Assembly (NCBI RefSeq): GCF_000283155.1
Contig: NW_004454261.1
Span: forward strand, 2,450,460-2,514,459
Source of the DNA: Ceratotherium simum simum
Taxonomy: Eukaryota > Chordata > Mammalia > Perissodactyla > Rhinocerotidae
Length of the DNA stretch: 64,000 nucleotides
Direction of reading: 5' to 3'
Shown: positions 1 to 11,400 of the stretch, in pieces
Numbering within the stretch: the stretch's first letter is position 1
How the letters are laid out: every line of letters starts with the position of its first letter
Program-made: the position numbers and the translations under genes
The notes under the pieces: model-generated
Databases searched by the model: none
Told to the model about the DNA's origin: nothing
What the model saw: only the letters and a program-made list of their open reading frames with translations

Positions 1-50
1 GGGCGCGCCCGGCGCGCGGCCCCCTCGGCGCGCGGCCCCCCGCTCTGCAG

Positions 51-81
51 GATGATCTGCCACGTCTTCCACTGCCAGGAC
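51..81 (+). CDS. APBA3: APBA3 coding exon (PTB end)
   Basis: The acceptor ctctgcag ends at 50 and the donor gtgagc begins at 82. The first base completes a codon from an exon outside the window. It then encodes [10 protein letters not shown], a beta strand of the PTB core. The ends are set by splice consensus and by the match to APBA3. Confidence 0.9.
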
Positions 82-1971
82 GTGAGCGCGGGCTCCGGGG
101 GTCCCGGGGACGCGGGGGTCGGGCCGGGTAGTCCGGTCCCTCCTGGGGGAATAGGACTGGGGGGGGCCCCCCCGTCTCTCCCCCTGTGGACCCCCAAGAC
201 GGCGGCTGGTTTCCCGGGCCTGTGGCTCCTGGGGATCAGAGGGCTCAGCTCTGAGGCTGTCGGGGGGCTGGCCCGGGGGAGGGGGAGGGGGCGGGGCGGG
301 CCCCCCCGGAGAGACTGCGCGTCCCCCAGGCCCAGCTCGTCGCTCAGGCCATCGGCCAGGCCTTCGCCGTGGCCTACAGCCAGTTCCTGCGGGACAGCGG
401 CATCGACCCCAGCCGGGCGGGCGCCCCGCAGAGCCAGGCCGCGGGCCCGGGCCACCTCCACAACGGGGACCTGGACCACTTCTCCAACAGCGACAACTGC
501 AGGGAGGTGAGCGGCCGGCCCCCACGCCGGCCCCCGCCGAGCGGCCCTCGGGCCCACCTGTGTGCCCCCGGGGGGGTAAATGCACCCCGCGCCCGCCCGC
601 GTCCCCCCCGGGGGGGTAAATGCACCCCGCGCCGCCCGCGTCCCCCCCGGGGGGGTAAATGGACCCCGCGCCCGCCCGCGCCCCCCCCGGGTGCATGGAC
701 CGCGTGCCCGCGCCTGCCTGCATTCCCATGTGGTGCGAGGACCCCACGCCCGCCCGCGTCCCCCCGGGGTGCATGGAGCCCGCGCCCGCCCGCGTCCCCC
801 CAGGGTGTGGGGACCCATGGCCGCCGTGTCCCCCAGGTGTGCATCGAGAAGCGCCGGGGCGAGGGCCTGGGCGTGGCGCTGGTGGAGTCGGGCTGGGGGT
901 CCCTGCTGCCCACGGCCGTGATCGCCAACCTGCTGCACGGCGGCCCGGCCGAGCGCTCCGGGGCCCTCAGCATCGGGGACCGCCTGACCGCCATCAACGG
1001 GACCAGCCTGGTGGGGCTGCCCCTGGCCGCCTGCCAGGCCGCCGTCCGCGTGAGTCCGCCGGGGGCCGCCCCGGGCCCCAGATGGCCGGCCGCCTCCCCA
1101 CGCTCCCGTGGAGGTCCCTTCCTGGCCAGAAGGGCCGGCGCGGAACACTGAGTCCCACCCGCGCGTGCACTTAGGGGAAACTGAGGCCCAGGGATGGGGT
1201 GGGCCTGGCCGGGTCGGGACAGGTCAGACAGGGTCCACGCAGCGTGTAACTGACGGTGTCCAACCTTTCCTGGTGGATGCTTCTAGAAACTTGCTTTTGA
1301 TCACAAGGAAACTGAGGCCCAGGGAGGGGCGGGGTCACACAGCCCTCACCCCGAGGCCACCCGCTCGAGGCTGCTCTGAACCGCTTCTCAAGGGGCCTTC
1401 CAGAATCCAGACCTCCGTCTTATGGGAGGGTAAACTGAGGCCAGCTAGGCCAGCGGCCCCGTCCCTCCCGCAGGAGGTGAAGTCGCAGACGCTGGTGACC
1501 CTCAGCATCGTCCACTGCCCGCCGGTGACCACAGCCATCATTCGCCGGCTGCACGCCCGCGAGCAGCTGGGTTTCTGCGTGGAGGACGGCATCGTGAGGC
1601 CCGGGGGACCAGGGGGCCGGTGGGCCGAGGGGGTGGCCCTGAGCACAGCCCCTGAGCAGCCAGCCCGCCCTGTCCCCCCAGATCTGCAGCCTGCTCCGTG
1701 GGGGTATCGCCGAGCGTGGGGGCGTCCGCGTGGGCCACCGCATCATCGAGATCAACGGGCAGAGTGTGGTGGCCACGCCGCACGCCCGCATCATCGAGCT
1801 GCTCACCGAGGCCCACGTCGAGGTGCGGGCCGCCGGGGGACTCTGGGGGGGGGCCCTCCCGCTGCCAGGCCCGGCCCGAGCCGCCCCCTCTCCCCCCAGG
1901 TCCACATCAAGACCATGCCGGCTGCCACCTACCGCCTGCTCACGGGCCAGGAGCAGCCCGTGTACCTCTGA
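51..1971 (+). CDS. APBA3: APBA3 (Mint3 / X11-gamma), 3' six coding exons
   Basis: Join 51-81, 330-506, 837-1049, 1474-1593, 1682-1822, 1900-1971; all phases agree and about 250 residues are visible of a family length near 575, so the N-terminal half lies before base 1. The visible protein is the end of the PTB domain ([10 protein letters not shown], then [20 protein letters not shown]), a linker ending [12 protein letters not shown]1 ([19 protein letters not shown]), PDZ2 ([14 protein letters not shown], then [14 protein letters not shown]) and the C-terminus EQPVYL. The family is a cytosolic and Golgi adaptor: the PTB binds NPxY-type tails such as that of APP, and the PDZ tandem binds C-terminal peptides; Mint3 is also reported to restrain FIH-1 and so affect HIF-1 activity. 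It runs tail to tail with TJP3. The odd part is the 507-836 intron, which is open in frame and holds a minisatellite (see findings). Identification is secure from near-identity to mammalian APBA3. Confidence 0.96.
330..506 (+). CDS. APBA3: APBA3 coding exon (PTB C-terminal helix and linker)
   Basis: The acceptor gtcccccag ends at 329 and the donor gtgagc starts at 507; 177 nt, phase 0 at both ends. It begins [20 protein letters not shown], the long C-terminal PTB helix of Mint proteins, and ends [15 protein letters not shown], the linker to PDZ1. Confidence 0.95.
560..835 (+). repeat. GC-rich minisatellite in APBA3 intron
   Basis: Six to seven degenerate units of about 38-42 bp built on cccgcgtccccccgggg and then taaatgcaccccgcg or tgcatggagcccgcg. 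Units begin near 565, 603, 641, 680, 760 and 797. The last units run straight into the splice acceptor of the next exon, so the array supplies its polypyrimidine tract. Confidence 0.85.
837..1049 (+). CDS. APBA3: APBA3 coding exon (PDZ1)
   Basis: The acceptor gtcccccag ends at 836 and the donor gtgagtcc starts at 1050; 213 nt, phase 0. It encodes [19 protein letters not shown], with the carboxylate-binding loop LGVAL, and later [20 protein letters not shown], a classical PDZ core. A second in-frame acceptor lies 33 nt upstream, with AG at 802-803. Confidence 0.95.
1050..1473. other. APBA3 intron with MIR-like fragments
   Basis: Non-coding. The motif aaactgaggcc(c)ag recurs near 1175, 1310 and 1433, as expected of antisense MIR cores. 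No exon-like splice pair with a conserved reading frame is visible. Confidence 0.5.
1474..1593 (+). CDS. APBA3: APBA3 coding exon (PDZ1 end / PDZ2 start)
   Basis: The acceptor cccgcag ends at 1473 and the donor gtgagg starts at 1594; 120 nt, phase 0. It encodes [17 protein letters not shown], the last PDZ1 strand, and [12 protein letters not shown], the first PDZ2 strand with its GF-type carboxylate loop. Confidence 0.95.
1682..1822 (+). CDS. APBA3: APBA3 coding exon (PDZ2)
   Basis: The acceptor tccccccag ends at 1681 and the donor gtgcgg starts at 1823; 141 nt, phase 0. It encodes [20 protein letters not shown], then [20 protein letters not shown], the body of PDZ2. Confidence 0.95.
1900..1971 (+). 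CDS. APBA3: APBA3 last coding exon and stop
   Basis: The acceptor ccccccag ends at 1899. It encodes [20 protein letters not shown] and then VYL, with TGA at 1969-1971. The C-terminal tail is the family's conserved end. Confidence 0.95.
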   Translation, partial: VHIKTMPAATYRLLTGQEQPVYL

Positions 1972-2105
1972 CGGCCGCCGTCGCCCCGCTGCCGTGCCTT
2001 AGCCCCCCGGCTCTGGAACTTTCTGTGGCCGGCTGGGGCCCCAAGGATTCTCAGCCCTCAGTTATTTTCTGTACAGAATTAAAAGTTTATCGAACGGGTA
2101 AGGTC
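1972..2105 (+). other. APBA3: APBA3 3' UTR
   Basis: A short 3' UTR running from the stop to just past the ATTAAA signal at 2078-2083. The cleavage position is inferred to lie about 10-25 nt after the signal. Confidence 0.7.
2078..2083 (+). terminator. APBA3: APBA3 poly(A) signal ATTAAA
   Basis: ATTAAA lies 107 nt after the APBA3 stop and is the only poly(A) hexamer in the short 3' UTR. Confidence 0.75.
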
Positions 2106-2206
2106 TCAGGTTGGGGTCTGTGGGGTCGACAAGGAAGGCAGGACCCGACTCGGGCTCCTTGTCTTCCCTGGAAGCCACTAGAAGCCAGTGCTGTGAAAAT
2201 ACTCTG

Positions 2207-2212
2207 TTTATT
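2207..2212 (-). terminator. TJP3: TJP3 poly(A) signal AATAAA
   Basis: TTTATT on the plus strand reads AATAAA on the minus strand, 89 nt after the TJP3 stop at 2301-2303. It faces the APBA3 signal tail to tail. Confidence 0.8.
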
Positions 2213-2300
2213 AAAGACCAAGCGGAAGAAGGCAGGGGTCCAAGAGAAATCAAGGCCCGGCTCCAGGGAGGAAAAGGGAGGGCGGGCCAGCTGGGAGGGG

Positions 2301-2403
2301 TCACAGGTCGGTGGCCGGGCCCCAAGTGTAGGCGTCTTCGTCAGAGGAGTCCATATCTCGGGCTCGGGTAAACTTCTTCCTCAGAGCTTCCTGCCCGTAC
2401 GTC
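2301..2403 (-). CDS. TJP3: TJP3 exon 21 (C-terminus)
   Basis: The minus-strand acceptor is a long pyrimidine tract ending ccccag (plus ctg at 2404-2406). It encodes [16 protein letters not shown] and [16 protein letters not shown], with TGA at 2303-2301. The first base completes an Arg codon. The TDL end is a type I PDZ ligand. Confidence 0.94.
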
Positions 2404-5400
2404 CTGGGGATCAGGAAGTAGAAGAGAGGCTGCAGGTGGGAGGGCGTGAACTTCCCTACCATTAACTGAGGCTGGCTCTGTGAGGCACAGTGGGTGTAAA
2501 AGCAAAACTGGGCACTTGGGGGTTGGGCCTGGTTAACGAACTCCCACACATCCTTCAAAGCCCCAGCTTCAATGTCCTGTTCTTCAGGAAGCCTTCCCAG
2601 TTCTCCCAGGAAGAGGATTCCTACTCCCGTGGCCCTGACTACACAGGGCCTAGAGTGGCTCTGTCTGGCTGTGTCTCGCCTGCTAGGCCGGGAGCACCAT
2701 GAAGGCTTGGCCTGGTTCTAGGGCTCTTCCCCACCCCCAAAGCCTGAGTCCCAGGGAGATGGTTTCCAGGCCTCAGTCTGGAGCACAGGGCTCTTACCGC
2801 ACGCTGTCCTGTCGCCACTGGCCGTGCAGGTGGTGGCCGTCCACCTTGGGGTGGGAGAAACGAGGTCACATTCCCACAGAAGGATGATAAATGGGGATGA
2901 ACAACACCCCCCACACCTGTGCCCGGCAAGTGCTGCCCCAAGGCTGTTTGCAGCCCATCCCCACTCTTAAGTGAGACAACTTGAGAGTTGTCCAACAGGT
3001 GGGGACGGGGTGGGGAGGCCTTGACTGAGATCTAGCCTGTCAGTAAAGCCAGAATTGGGTTCCTGTCTGGAAAGTTCCTCAGATGGCTGTTGTCAGGAGC
3101 CCATAAATGAGTTCGTGTGTGTGAAGGCTGCCGTGGACAGTTGAGCAGGTTGGGCACTGCACAGCCCAGGAGCACCATTCTCACCGGAGACGTTTGTACA
3201 TTTTGACATTGACCCGTGCCTTTCTCGAATTCACAGACGGGCACTGGGGGGCCGAGGCAGCCCATGCACAAGTGCCAAATATTTAAGTTGTTCGGTGACT
3301 CAGAGGCTCAGATGCTCTCAGGCCGGGCCCCAGATTCTGATGTGATCACAGAAGCTTCTGGTCGTTGGCATGTGGCAGAAAGCGGGCTCCCTGGGTGTCG
3401 CTGCCCCGTCCCAGACCCTTGGTGGGGCCGCCCCCCGTGCCCTGCTCACCTGAGCCCCCCAGTGACCCAGGGACCTCCCATGATCCCGCGGGCTCTGGGG
3501 CTCGTCCTCCAGCACGGGCTCCGAGGACCGGGCCAGGGCGGGCGCCGGGGGCTCCTCGTCCACGTCCGTGTGGGGCCCGCCCTCGCCGTCTGTGTAGACG
3601 CCGCCGTCGTCCGTGTAGACGCCGCCCTCACCGTCCGTCTCGTAGTCGCTGTTGACCCGGCTGTCGCAGCTCAGGTCCGCGGAGCTGTCCCCCAGGCCGC
3701 GGTGCGGGAGGTCCAGGTTGGTGTCCGAGGAGCCGTCCAGCTGCGGGCGGGTGGGTGGGCCTGGCTGAGCCGAGCCCCCCAGCCCGGGGCCCGCACCCCG
3801 ATCTCAGAGCAGCCCCCGACCCCGGATGCCGCCCTTCAAACCCCCGACCCGAACCAGGCACAGACCCTGATCCTTTGGACCCTCAAGCTCAAGTCGAGGC
3901 TTAACCCTTGACCCCAGCAGGAGTCTGACCCTTGACCTTGCTTAGCTCACAGCCGAGCCCAGGACAAGACCCCAGTCCCCAAACCGACTCCCCCAGTAGC
4001 ATCTCACCCGGGTACCAGGTCAGGACCCTACTCCCAGGTCACATCTTGCCCTTGGCCCTGACCCCTGACCCCTGACCCCTGACCCCGCCCTGCTGGCAGG
4101 CGGAGGCCCCCACCGGCCCGCACCTGGTCCTCCGCCGTCCAGATGGGCCGTGTCTGCTGCTCGCGGATGACGGCCTTGAGTTCCTGGAACCAGGCGTCGC
4201 TCGTGCCGTGCAGCGGGATGGTGGCTGCGGGGCGGGGACATCAGTGTGGCCGAGGGACCCAGGCCTGACCCCCGCACCGCCCACCCCGGGCCCCCAGCCC
4301 CCGCCCCACCTGTGAAGAGGTGGTCGCTGTGCTTCCGCAGCTTCTGCGCCTGCGCGTAGAGGCGGCGTGTGCTGCGGCGAGAGGCGGGCGCCAGCCACTG
4401 GCGCAGCGCCTTGAGGGCCTGCCGGCTCTCGGGGGCGCAGAAGACCACGATGGGGTAGTACTGCACGTAGTTGAGGCGCTCAATGGCCGACGGGGTCACG
4501 TCCAGGAGCGCGTGCTTGTCCTGCGCGGGCCAGAAGAGACACGTGAGGAATCGGAGAGAGACGGGGATGAAGAGTCTGTGGTCACAGTGGACCACAGCCT
4601 CTTGCGCACCAGAGCCTCAGTCTGAGCCTCTCTGCCCTTTCCCAGGGCTTAGGACTCCAGGGGGGTTCTGTCCCTCTCAAGTCCCCCACATCACAAAGCC
4701 TCCAAGAGGGGACTCTACACTTCCAGGGCGTGCGGCGAGAACAGGTTAGAGGCCTGGGCCTCTGTTTCCCCACTTGTGAAATGGGCCCCACGGCAGGCCC
4801 TGCTTACCCTCTCAGCGATCACCCGCACGGTGTCCAGCTTGATGATCTTGGAGGGACTCTCGGTCCTGGACACACTCTCTGTGGAGGGAGAGGTGACTGG
4901 CAGCTTCAGGAGGGCGGCCCCGCGGGCCCTCACATTCGTGTCTGCCTGCCCCTCCCCTGCTCAGGAACCCACCGTGGCTCCCCAGTGCCCTGAGAGAATG
5001 CCCGGCGCCGCACTCAGGGTCCCCTCCTCCTGAGGAGGGGCGGCTGTCACTGGCCCATCTGGCAGATGGGGAGACTGAGTCTCGGGGACATAAGGTCGCC
5101 TGCTCAGGGGGCCTGATGCAGAGTCTGCTCCAGCCACCCGCTCTCCCAGGCTCGGCCCAACTCCGGGCCTTTGCTCGGCTGTGACCTGGAGGAAGCTGCT
5201 CTCCTGTCCCCCATCCGTCCTCCAGGACCTGAGATGGCGCCGCTTCCTCCAGGAAGCCCTCCTCACAGCTCTGCCCTGGGGGGCCTACAACGGAGGGGGG
5301 CACAACCTCGCTTTTTTTTTACATTGTGATAAAATGCACATAACATAAAATTCACCATTGTAACCATTTTAAGCGCACAGCTCAGCGGCATGAAGCACAT

Positions 5401-8400
5401 TCACAGTGTCGTGCAACCACCCCCACCATCCGTCTCCAGAACTTTCCATCTTCCCAAACTGAGACTCTGTCCCCATGAAACACTGACTCCCCTCCCCTCC
5501 CCCAGCCCCTGGCCCCATCGTCTACTCTCTGTCTCTGTGGATGTGACTCCTCTAGGGGCCTCCTGTGAGGGGATCACACAGTGTCTGTCCTTCTGTGTCT
5601 GGCTCATGTCGCTGAGCATCATGTCCTCCAGGTCCATCCACGTTGGAGCAGGTGTCAGAATCTCCTTCCTTTTCATGGCTGCGTAATATTCCAGCGTGTG
5701 GATGGCCCACCTCGTGTTTATCCCTCATCCGTCCATGGACACTGGGTTGCTTCTGCTTTCGACTGTTGTGACTCCTGCTGCTGTGAATATTCTTGTAGAA
5801 GCTTCTGATCCAGTTGCCGCTTTGAATTCCTCTGGGTCTACACCCAGGAGAGGGTATAGACCAGGTGGTGAGTCCGTGTTTCATTTTTTGAGGAGCCGTC
5901 CTCTGTCTTCCCAGCGGCTGCCGCTCACCTTACAAGGTCCCTGTGCTCCCCGTCCTCGCCGACACTGTACTTTTCCCCGTGGCCACCCCGTCCCACCATG
6001 TGTGACGTGGCCTCTGACTGGATTCGGTGTGCACGTCCCCGGTGACCATGACGCGGGCCCTGCCCCCGGCCCCCTCCCAGGAGCCGACGCCCCCTCGTCT
6101 CCTTCCCACACCCCCTGTCTCTCCCTGCTGCTTTGGGAGAAGCCCCCTCAGGCGGCTGAGCCCCCCGGGAAGAAGAGAGCAAAGGAGACGGGGTCACCTC
6201 CCGGGACCCTCAGTGACGAGCCACTGCATCTCCCGCCCCTCGCACTCCCTCCCTCGTTCCTCCCGCCACGCGCAACCAACCCCACTCAATAGAGGAGGAC
6301 ATGAGGCTCAGAGAGGGCAAGCCACCAGCTCGGGGTCACCCAGCCACGAGGGGCAGGAAGGGAGCTAAACGCCAATCTGCCTGGCCCCTGGCATTGCCTC
6401 GAGCGGACAGATGCCCACCGAGTGCGAGTATCACTGCTCTCTCTCCCCCGCTCACAGCCTTCCGTGGCTCCCCAGTGCCCTCAGAGCCAAACTCGACTCC
6501 TCGCAGAGCCCCCGACGGGCTGTGCCACCGCCCCTCTTACCGTCTGTCCTCGTCCCCCACCCCCCCATCTTTTGCCACCTTTCGGTCCCTGGGATATGGG
6601 AGCCTGTCCCGGCCTCAGGGACTCAGCACTCGCTGTCCCTCTGCCTGGAACCCTGTCTCTGGCTCCTTCTCAAACTCAAGGCCTCGCTTCCATGTCGCCT
6701 CCTCAGAGGGGCCTCCTCGGACCACCCCAGCGAAACGCCCCCCCACCCCCCTTCTCAGCCTCTTCTGTCTCGCACGCCCCACTTGGCTCAGGGCCCTGCA
6801 CCCCCGTTCTGTAAAGGACCACAGAGTCAACGTTCGGCTTTGGGGGTCTCTGTCCTGACTACTCGACTCTGCTGTTGGGGCTGGAAAGCAGCCACCGACA
6901 CTCCGTCCACCAAGGGGGGGAGCCGTGTCTCGATAAAACTTTATTTATAGACGCTGAAAGTCGAATTCCATGTTCCTTTCATGTGTCGCGGAATATTTTA
7001 TTTGAACTTCTTTTCACCCACTGCAAGTGTGTAAACACCATTCTTAGTTAGCGGGCTGTACAAGAGCAGCCGGAGGGCCAGATTTGCCCCCAGAGCTGTA
7101 ATTTATTGACCCCTCCTCTAAATGAATTGTTTTTGTAGTTGTGAACTTTGGTCTCCTCAGGGGACCTTGTTTGTCTTGTTCGATGCTGTGTCTGTCGCTT
7201 AGTAAACATCTTTTGGACAAGAGAAGGAACGGGTGGTACATTGGCTCAATTGGCAATGGCTGCCTGGGGAACTGTGTTAAGAAGGATTCTGAGGGTCTGT
7301 CTAGACAGTGCCAAGATGGATTGAGGATGTCTGGACCGGGCATCGGAGGGCGGCTCCCCTGCCTCATGTTTGCCACGGTTGTTTGAACTCTTCTCCCCAA
7401 ACAGCATCATTAGCAGCCCGCTCCTCAAGCTGCCTCAGCCCCAGTGGCTCGGAAAGGGCTGTGAAATGATTCACCAACAAGGTAGCCGTGGGACCCGGTC
7501 TCTCACCTGCGATTTCAAACTGGTCCGGCATCTCGGCTGTCAACTTCTGCATCGCGATGTCTGCCACGGGTCCCAGGATCACCACCGGGCGCTTGAACCT
7601 GGCTGAGGGGCAGAGAGACAATGACAAGAATCAGGCTCCCATTTGTAGCAAAGACGGTTAGCATCTTGCCCGTGGCTGCCCAGCTAAAGACTACATTTCC
7701 CAGCATCCCTTGCAGCTAGGGATGGCCATGTGACTAAGTTCTGGCCAATGGGGTGCAAGCAGAATTGATGTATGCAATCCTGGGTTGTATCCTTCAAGGA
7801 AAGGGGCGAGCCCTCTTCGCCTTCTTTCCCCTTCCTGCCGGCTGGGATGTGGATGTGGGTGCGCCACCGGGGACCACACAGTAAGGCAGACAAGACAGAA
7901 GGAGCCTGGGTCCCTGAAACTGTGAACCAGCCAGACCACCCTCAGCTGCTTACCCTGGGACTGTTACCAGAAAAAGAAACTTTTTTGTTTATGCAGCTGT
8001 CACTTGGGGTCTGTGATAGCAACTGAGCCCAGCTAACTCAGCGCTCAGCAGACTACAACCCGCGGGCCACACCGGCCCTCTGCCTGTTTTTGTAAATAAA
8101 GCTTTATTGGCACCCAGTCACGTCCATTTGCTTATGTACTGTCTCTGGCTGCCTCCGTGCAGAGTTGAGGAGTTTCAACAGATACCAGCTGGCCCACAAA
8201 GCCGAAAATAGTGACTGTCTGGCCCTTTGCAGGAAGAGTTTGCCGACCCCTGGCCTAACTGATATACCCTTCTACCCACGAGGGAATGGGTGCAGAGGGC
8301 ATCTTGGCCAGAGGAGAGGGAGCAGTCTCCTCTATGCATCTTCCCTTTTTCTCCTCTCCTTCTAGGCCTCTCTCTCACAGCTCGATATATCCAGATTTCT

Positions 8401-11400
8401 AAACTCTCCTTGGCTGGGGTGGAAATTAAACACACAGCCTTTTATTTATTTATTTATTTTTTGTGAGGAGATCAGCCCTGAGCTAACATCTGCCAACCCT
8501 CCTCTTTTTTTTTTTTGCTGAGGAAGACTGGCCCTGGGCTAACATCTGTGCCTATCTTCCTCCACTTTATATGGGACGCCGCCACAGCATGGCCTGACAA
8601 GCGGTGCGTTGGTGCACGCCCGGGATCCAAACCCGTGAACCCCACGCCGCTGCAGTGGAGCGCGCACACTTAACCGCTTGCGCCACTGGGCCGGCCCCTG
8701 GCCTTGTATTTTTAAGTCTTTTTCGTCTGGACGTTGGGGGAGTAGCTGAAGAGTAGCCCAGCCCTTCCCCGTCCCAGTTTTTCCGCAGTTTCTTGTCAAA
8801 GGCCACCTTCTGCACCTGGCTTTAATCCCCTCTCCCCCAGGCTGAGGCTGTGGGCGAAGCGCTTAATCTCTTCGCTTCCTGAAACCTAGACGAGGCTGCT
8901 CCCCGTCACTGCCCACCGTGCTCAGGGAAGGGATCTATGTGCTGGTTTTGTTTTTAAATTGTGGTAAAATACACATACATGAAATTTACTTTTTTCACCT
9001 GTACGTTACCAAGTGTACAATTCAACGGCATTTAGTGCATTCAGAATGTTGTGCAGCCATCACCACTAGTTCTAGAACATTCCACAGCCCCCCAAAAAAC
9101 CCCATCTCCGTCACTAGTCATTCCGCATCCCCTCCTCAGCCCCTGACAACCATGAACCCACTCTCTGTCTGTGGATGTGCCTCTTCTGGACATTTCACGT
9201 CAATGGGATCACACACCGTGTGTCCTTCAGTGTCTGGTTCTCACTGAGCATCGTGTGTTCAAGGTCCACCCACAGTGTGGCTGTGTCAGGGCCTCACTCC
9301 TCTTCGTGGCTGCGTCATATTCCATGGGTGGACCACACGGTGTGGATCCATCATCCGCTAATGGACACTTGGGTTGTTTTCCCCTTTCGGCTACTCTGAA
9401 TCGTGCTGCTGTGAACACGCGTGGACACGTTTTGGTCTGAACACGTGTTCACAGTGAGCGTGTATTCTTAGGTGTGTCTGCGTACCTCAAGTTGACAATC
9501 TAGAAACAGCAGCGCCCACTAAGGATATAACCCCCGTCCCGCCGTGTGCCCAGCGTGGCAGCCGCTGGCCACGTGTGACTGTTGAAATGTGGCTCGTCTG
9601 AACCAAGATCTGAGTGCTCTGGGTGCAAAATGCACACCAGATCTCAAAGACTCAGTCCAGAAAAAGAATGTGAGCTATCTCAATAGCTTTTCTCCAAGTT
9701 ATCTATTGAAATACTTTGGATAGAGTGTGTTAAATAATTAAAATTATTTTCAACTATTTCTTTTTCAGATCATATATGTGGCTCACATTATATCTCTGTT
9801 GGAAATAGGAATTAACTTTTAAGGAGTGAAGCCCTTTCCTGCCCCCTTCTGCCCCCTAAAATGACCCCAAGGGGGTATCTGGGGTGGAAGGAGGGAGGGA
9901 GGGACGTGGCTGCTTCTGACGGCTGCACGTGGCGAATCCTGCCTAGAACTTGCCAATAATCCTGTTAGGGGTCTCCCTCCCGCCCCGGGCCCCACCTTCT
10001 CGCAGCACGACGCGCTCGTACGGTGGGTAGTGACCCTGTTTGGTCAGGGCCGACAGGTCCTCTCGGCTCCGCTGGGTGGTCTTCTTGGCTCCCCGACGGA
10101 GACCCCGCAGCCGCCAGAACTCGGCCCGCGAGTTTGAGCCCGTGGAGGCGCCGGGCCCCGTCCCCAGGGCCCGCTGGGCCGCCTCCAGACTAGCCAGCTG
10201 CTCCGCCCTGGGGAGAGGGGACGAGGGGACTGAGCACTGGGGTCGGCAGAATAACGGTCCCTACGCTGTCCCCATCCTGGTCCCCAGACCTGTGGACGTG
10301 TCACCTCACACGGTAAAGGGACTTTGCAGATGGATTAAGTCAAGGCCCCTGAGATGGGGACGACCCTGGATCCCCAGGGGCCCAGGGTCATCACAGGGTC
10401 CCCATCAGAGGGAGGAGGAGGGTGAGAGGCAGAGAGAGATGGGAGACGCTGCGCTGCGGGCTGTGCAGACGGAGGAAGGGGCCCCGAGCCCAGGACGCGA
10501 CCTCTAGAAGCTGGAAAAGGCAGGAGACACTTCTCCCCGGAGCCTCCGGGAGGACAGACCTGCCTGGACCTGGATTCAGGACTCCTGACCCCAGAACGTG
10601 AGATGACGAATGTGCTGTCTGAAGCCACTACGTCTGTGGGGACGTTTCCAGCACCGCCTTGAGCCTCTGCTCGCCTTGCGGTCAGCCACCCACACCGCTA
10701 AGGAGGGACCCCACGCCCGTGCCCGGCGGTGACAGAGGCGGGCGCAGTCCCCACCTGGCCTGGTTGGGGATGATGCCGCGCTCCTGCTCCCGGAGGTCCC
10801 GGCCCACGCGCGCCGCCAGCCAGTGGCCCCCGCGGGCGAGGCTGTGCGCGGGGCCCGGGGGCAGCGTGTCCAGCACGTGGAAGATGTCGCCGCGCGTGAA
10901 GCCCAGGCCGGCCGGCGGGCTGGCCTCCAGCTCGAAGTGGGTGCGGATGTAGAAGGAGTCGCCCACGCCGGACTGCACCATCTTCCGGAAGACTGGGGGC
11001 ACGGGGGGCTCCGTGAGCCGGCTGGGGTGCCGCCCCGACCCCCCGCGGGATCCCCTGCGCCCGGGCCCCCCGGCTCCCCGACTCACGATCCTGCTTCCGC
11101 TGTGTCACCAGCTGAACCTCCTCGCCCGGCGGCAGCCCCAGCAAGAACTGCACGGCCTCCTCCCGGGTCAGGTTCCGGAAGGGGGTGTCATTCACCTGCC
11201 GGGAAGGGAGTCTGGGTGGGACGCAGCTCGGGACACGCCCCCCGCCAGGCACAGACCCCAAATCTCCCTCTGGACAAAGCCCACCCCAACCGCTGCTGTC
11301 GGGGCCCCGGCGAGGGGACATGGCTCTCCAGTCGGGGCGCCCCCCCCCCCCACCGTGGCAGCCCGGGCAGCACAGACTGGCGAGGTCCCAGCCCCGAAAT

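Noticed and set aside
369..1151. 260-codon plus-strand ORF taken as one continuous exon
   Set aside because: It runs through a spliced APBA3 intron and past a donor; kept only as an intron-retention observation.
5401..5676. 91-codon minus-strand ORF as a small gene
   Set aside because: Degenerate L1 ORF2 tail; the same frame recurs in the L1 copy at 31137.
8437..8699. tRNA gene
   Set aside because: The A/B-box-like parts belong to a tRNA-derived SINE with a tail and no intact cloverleaf.
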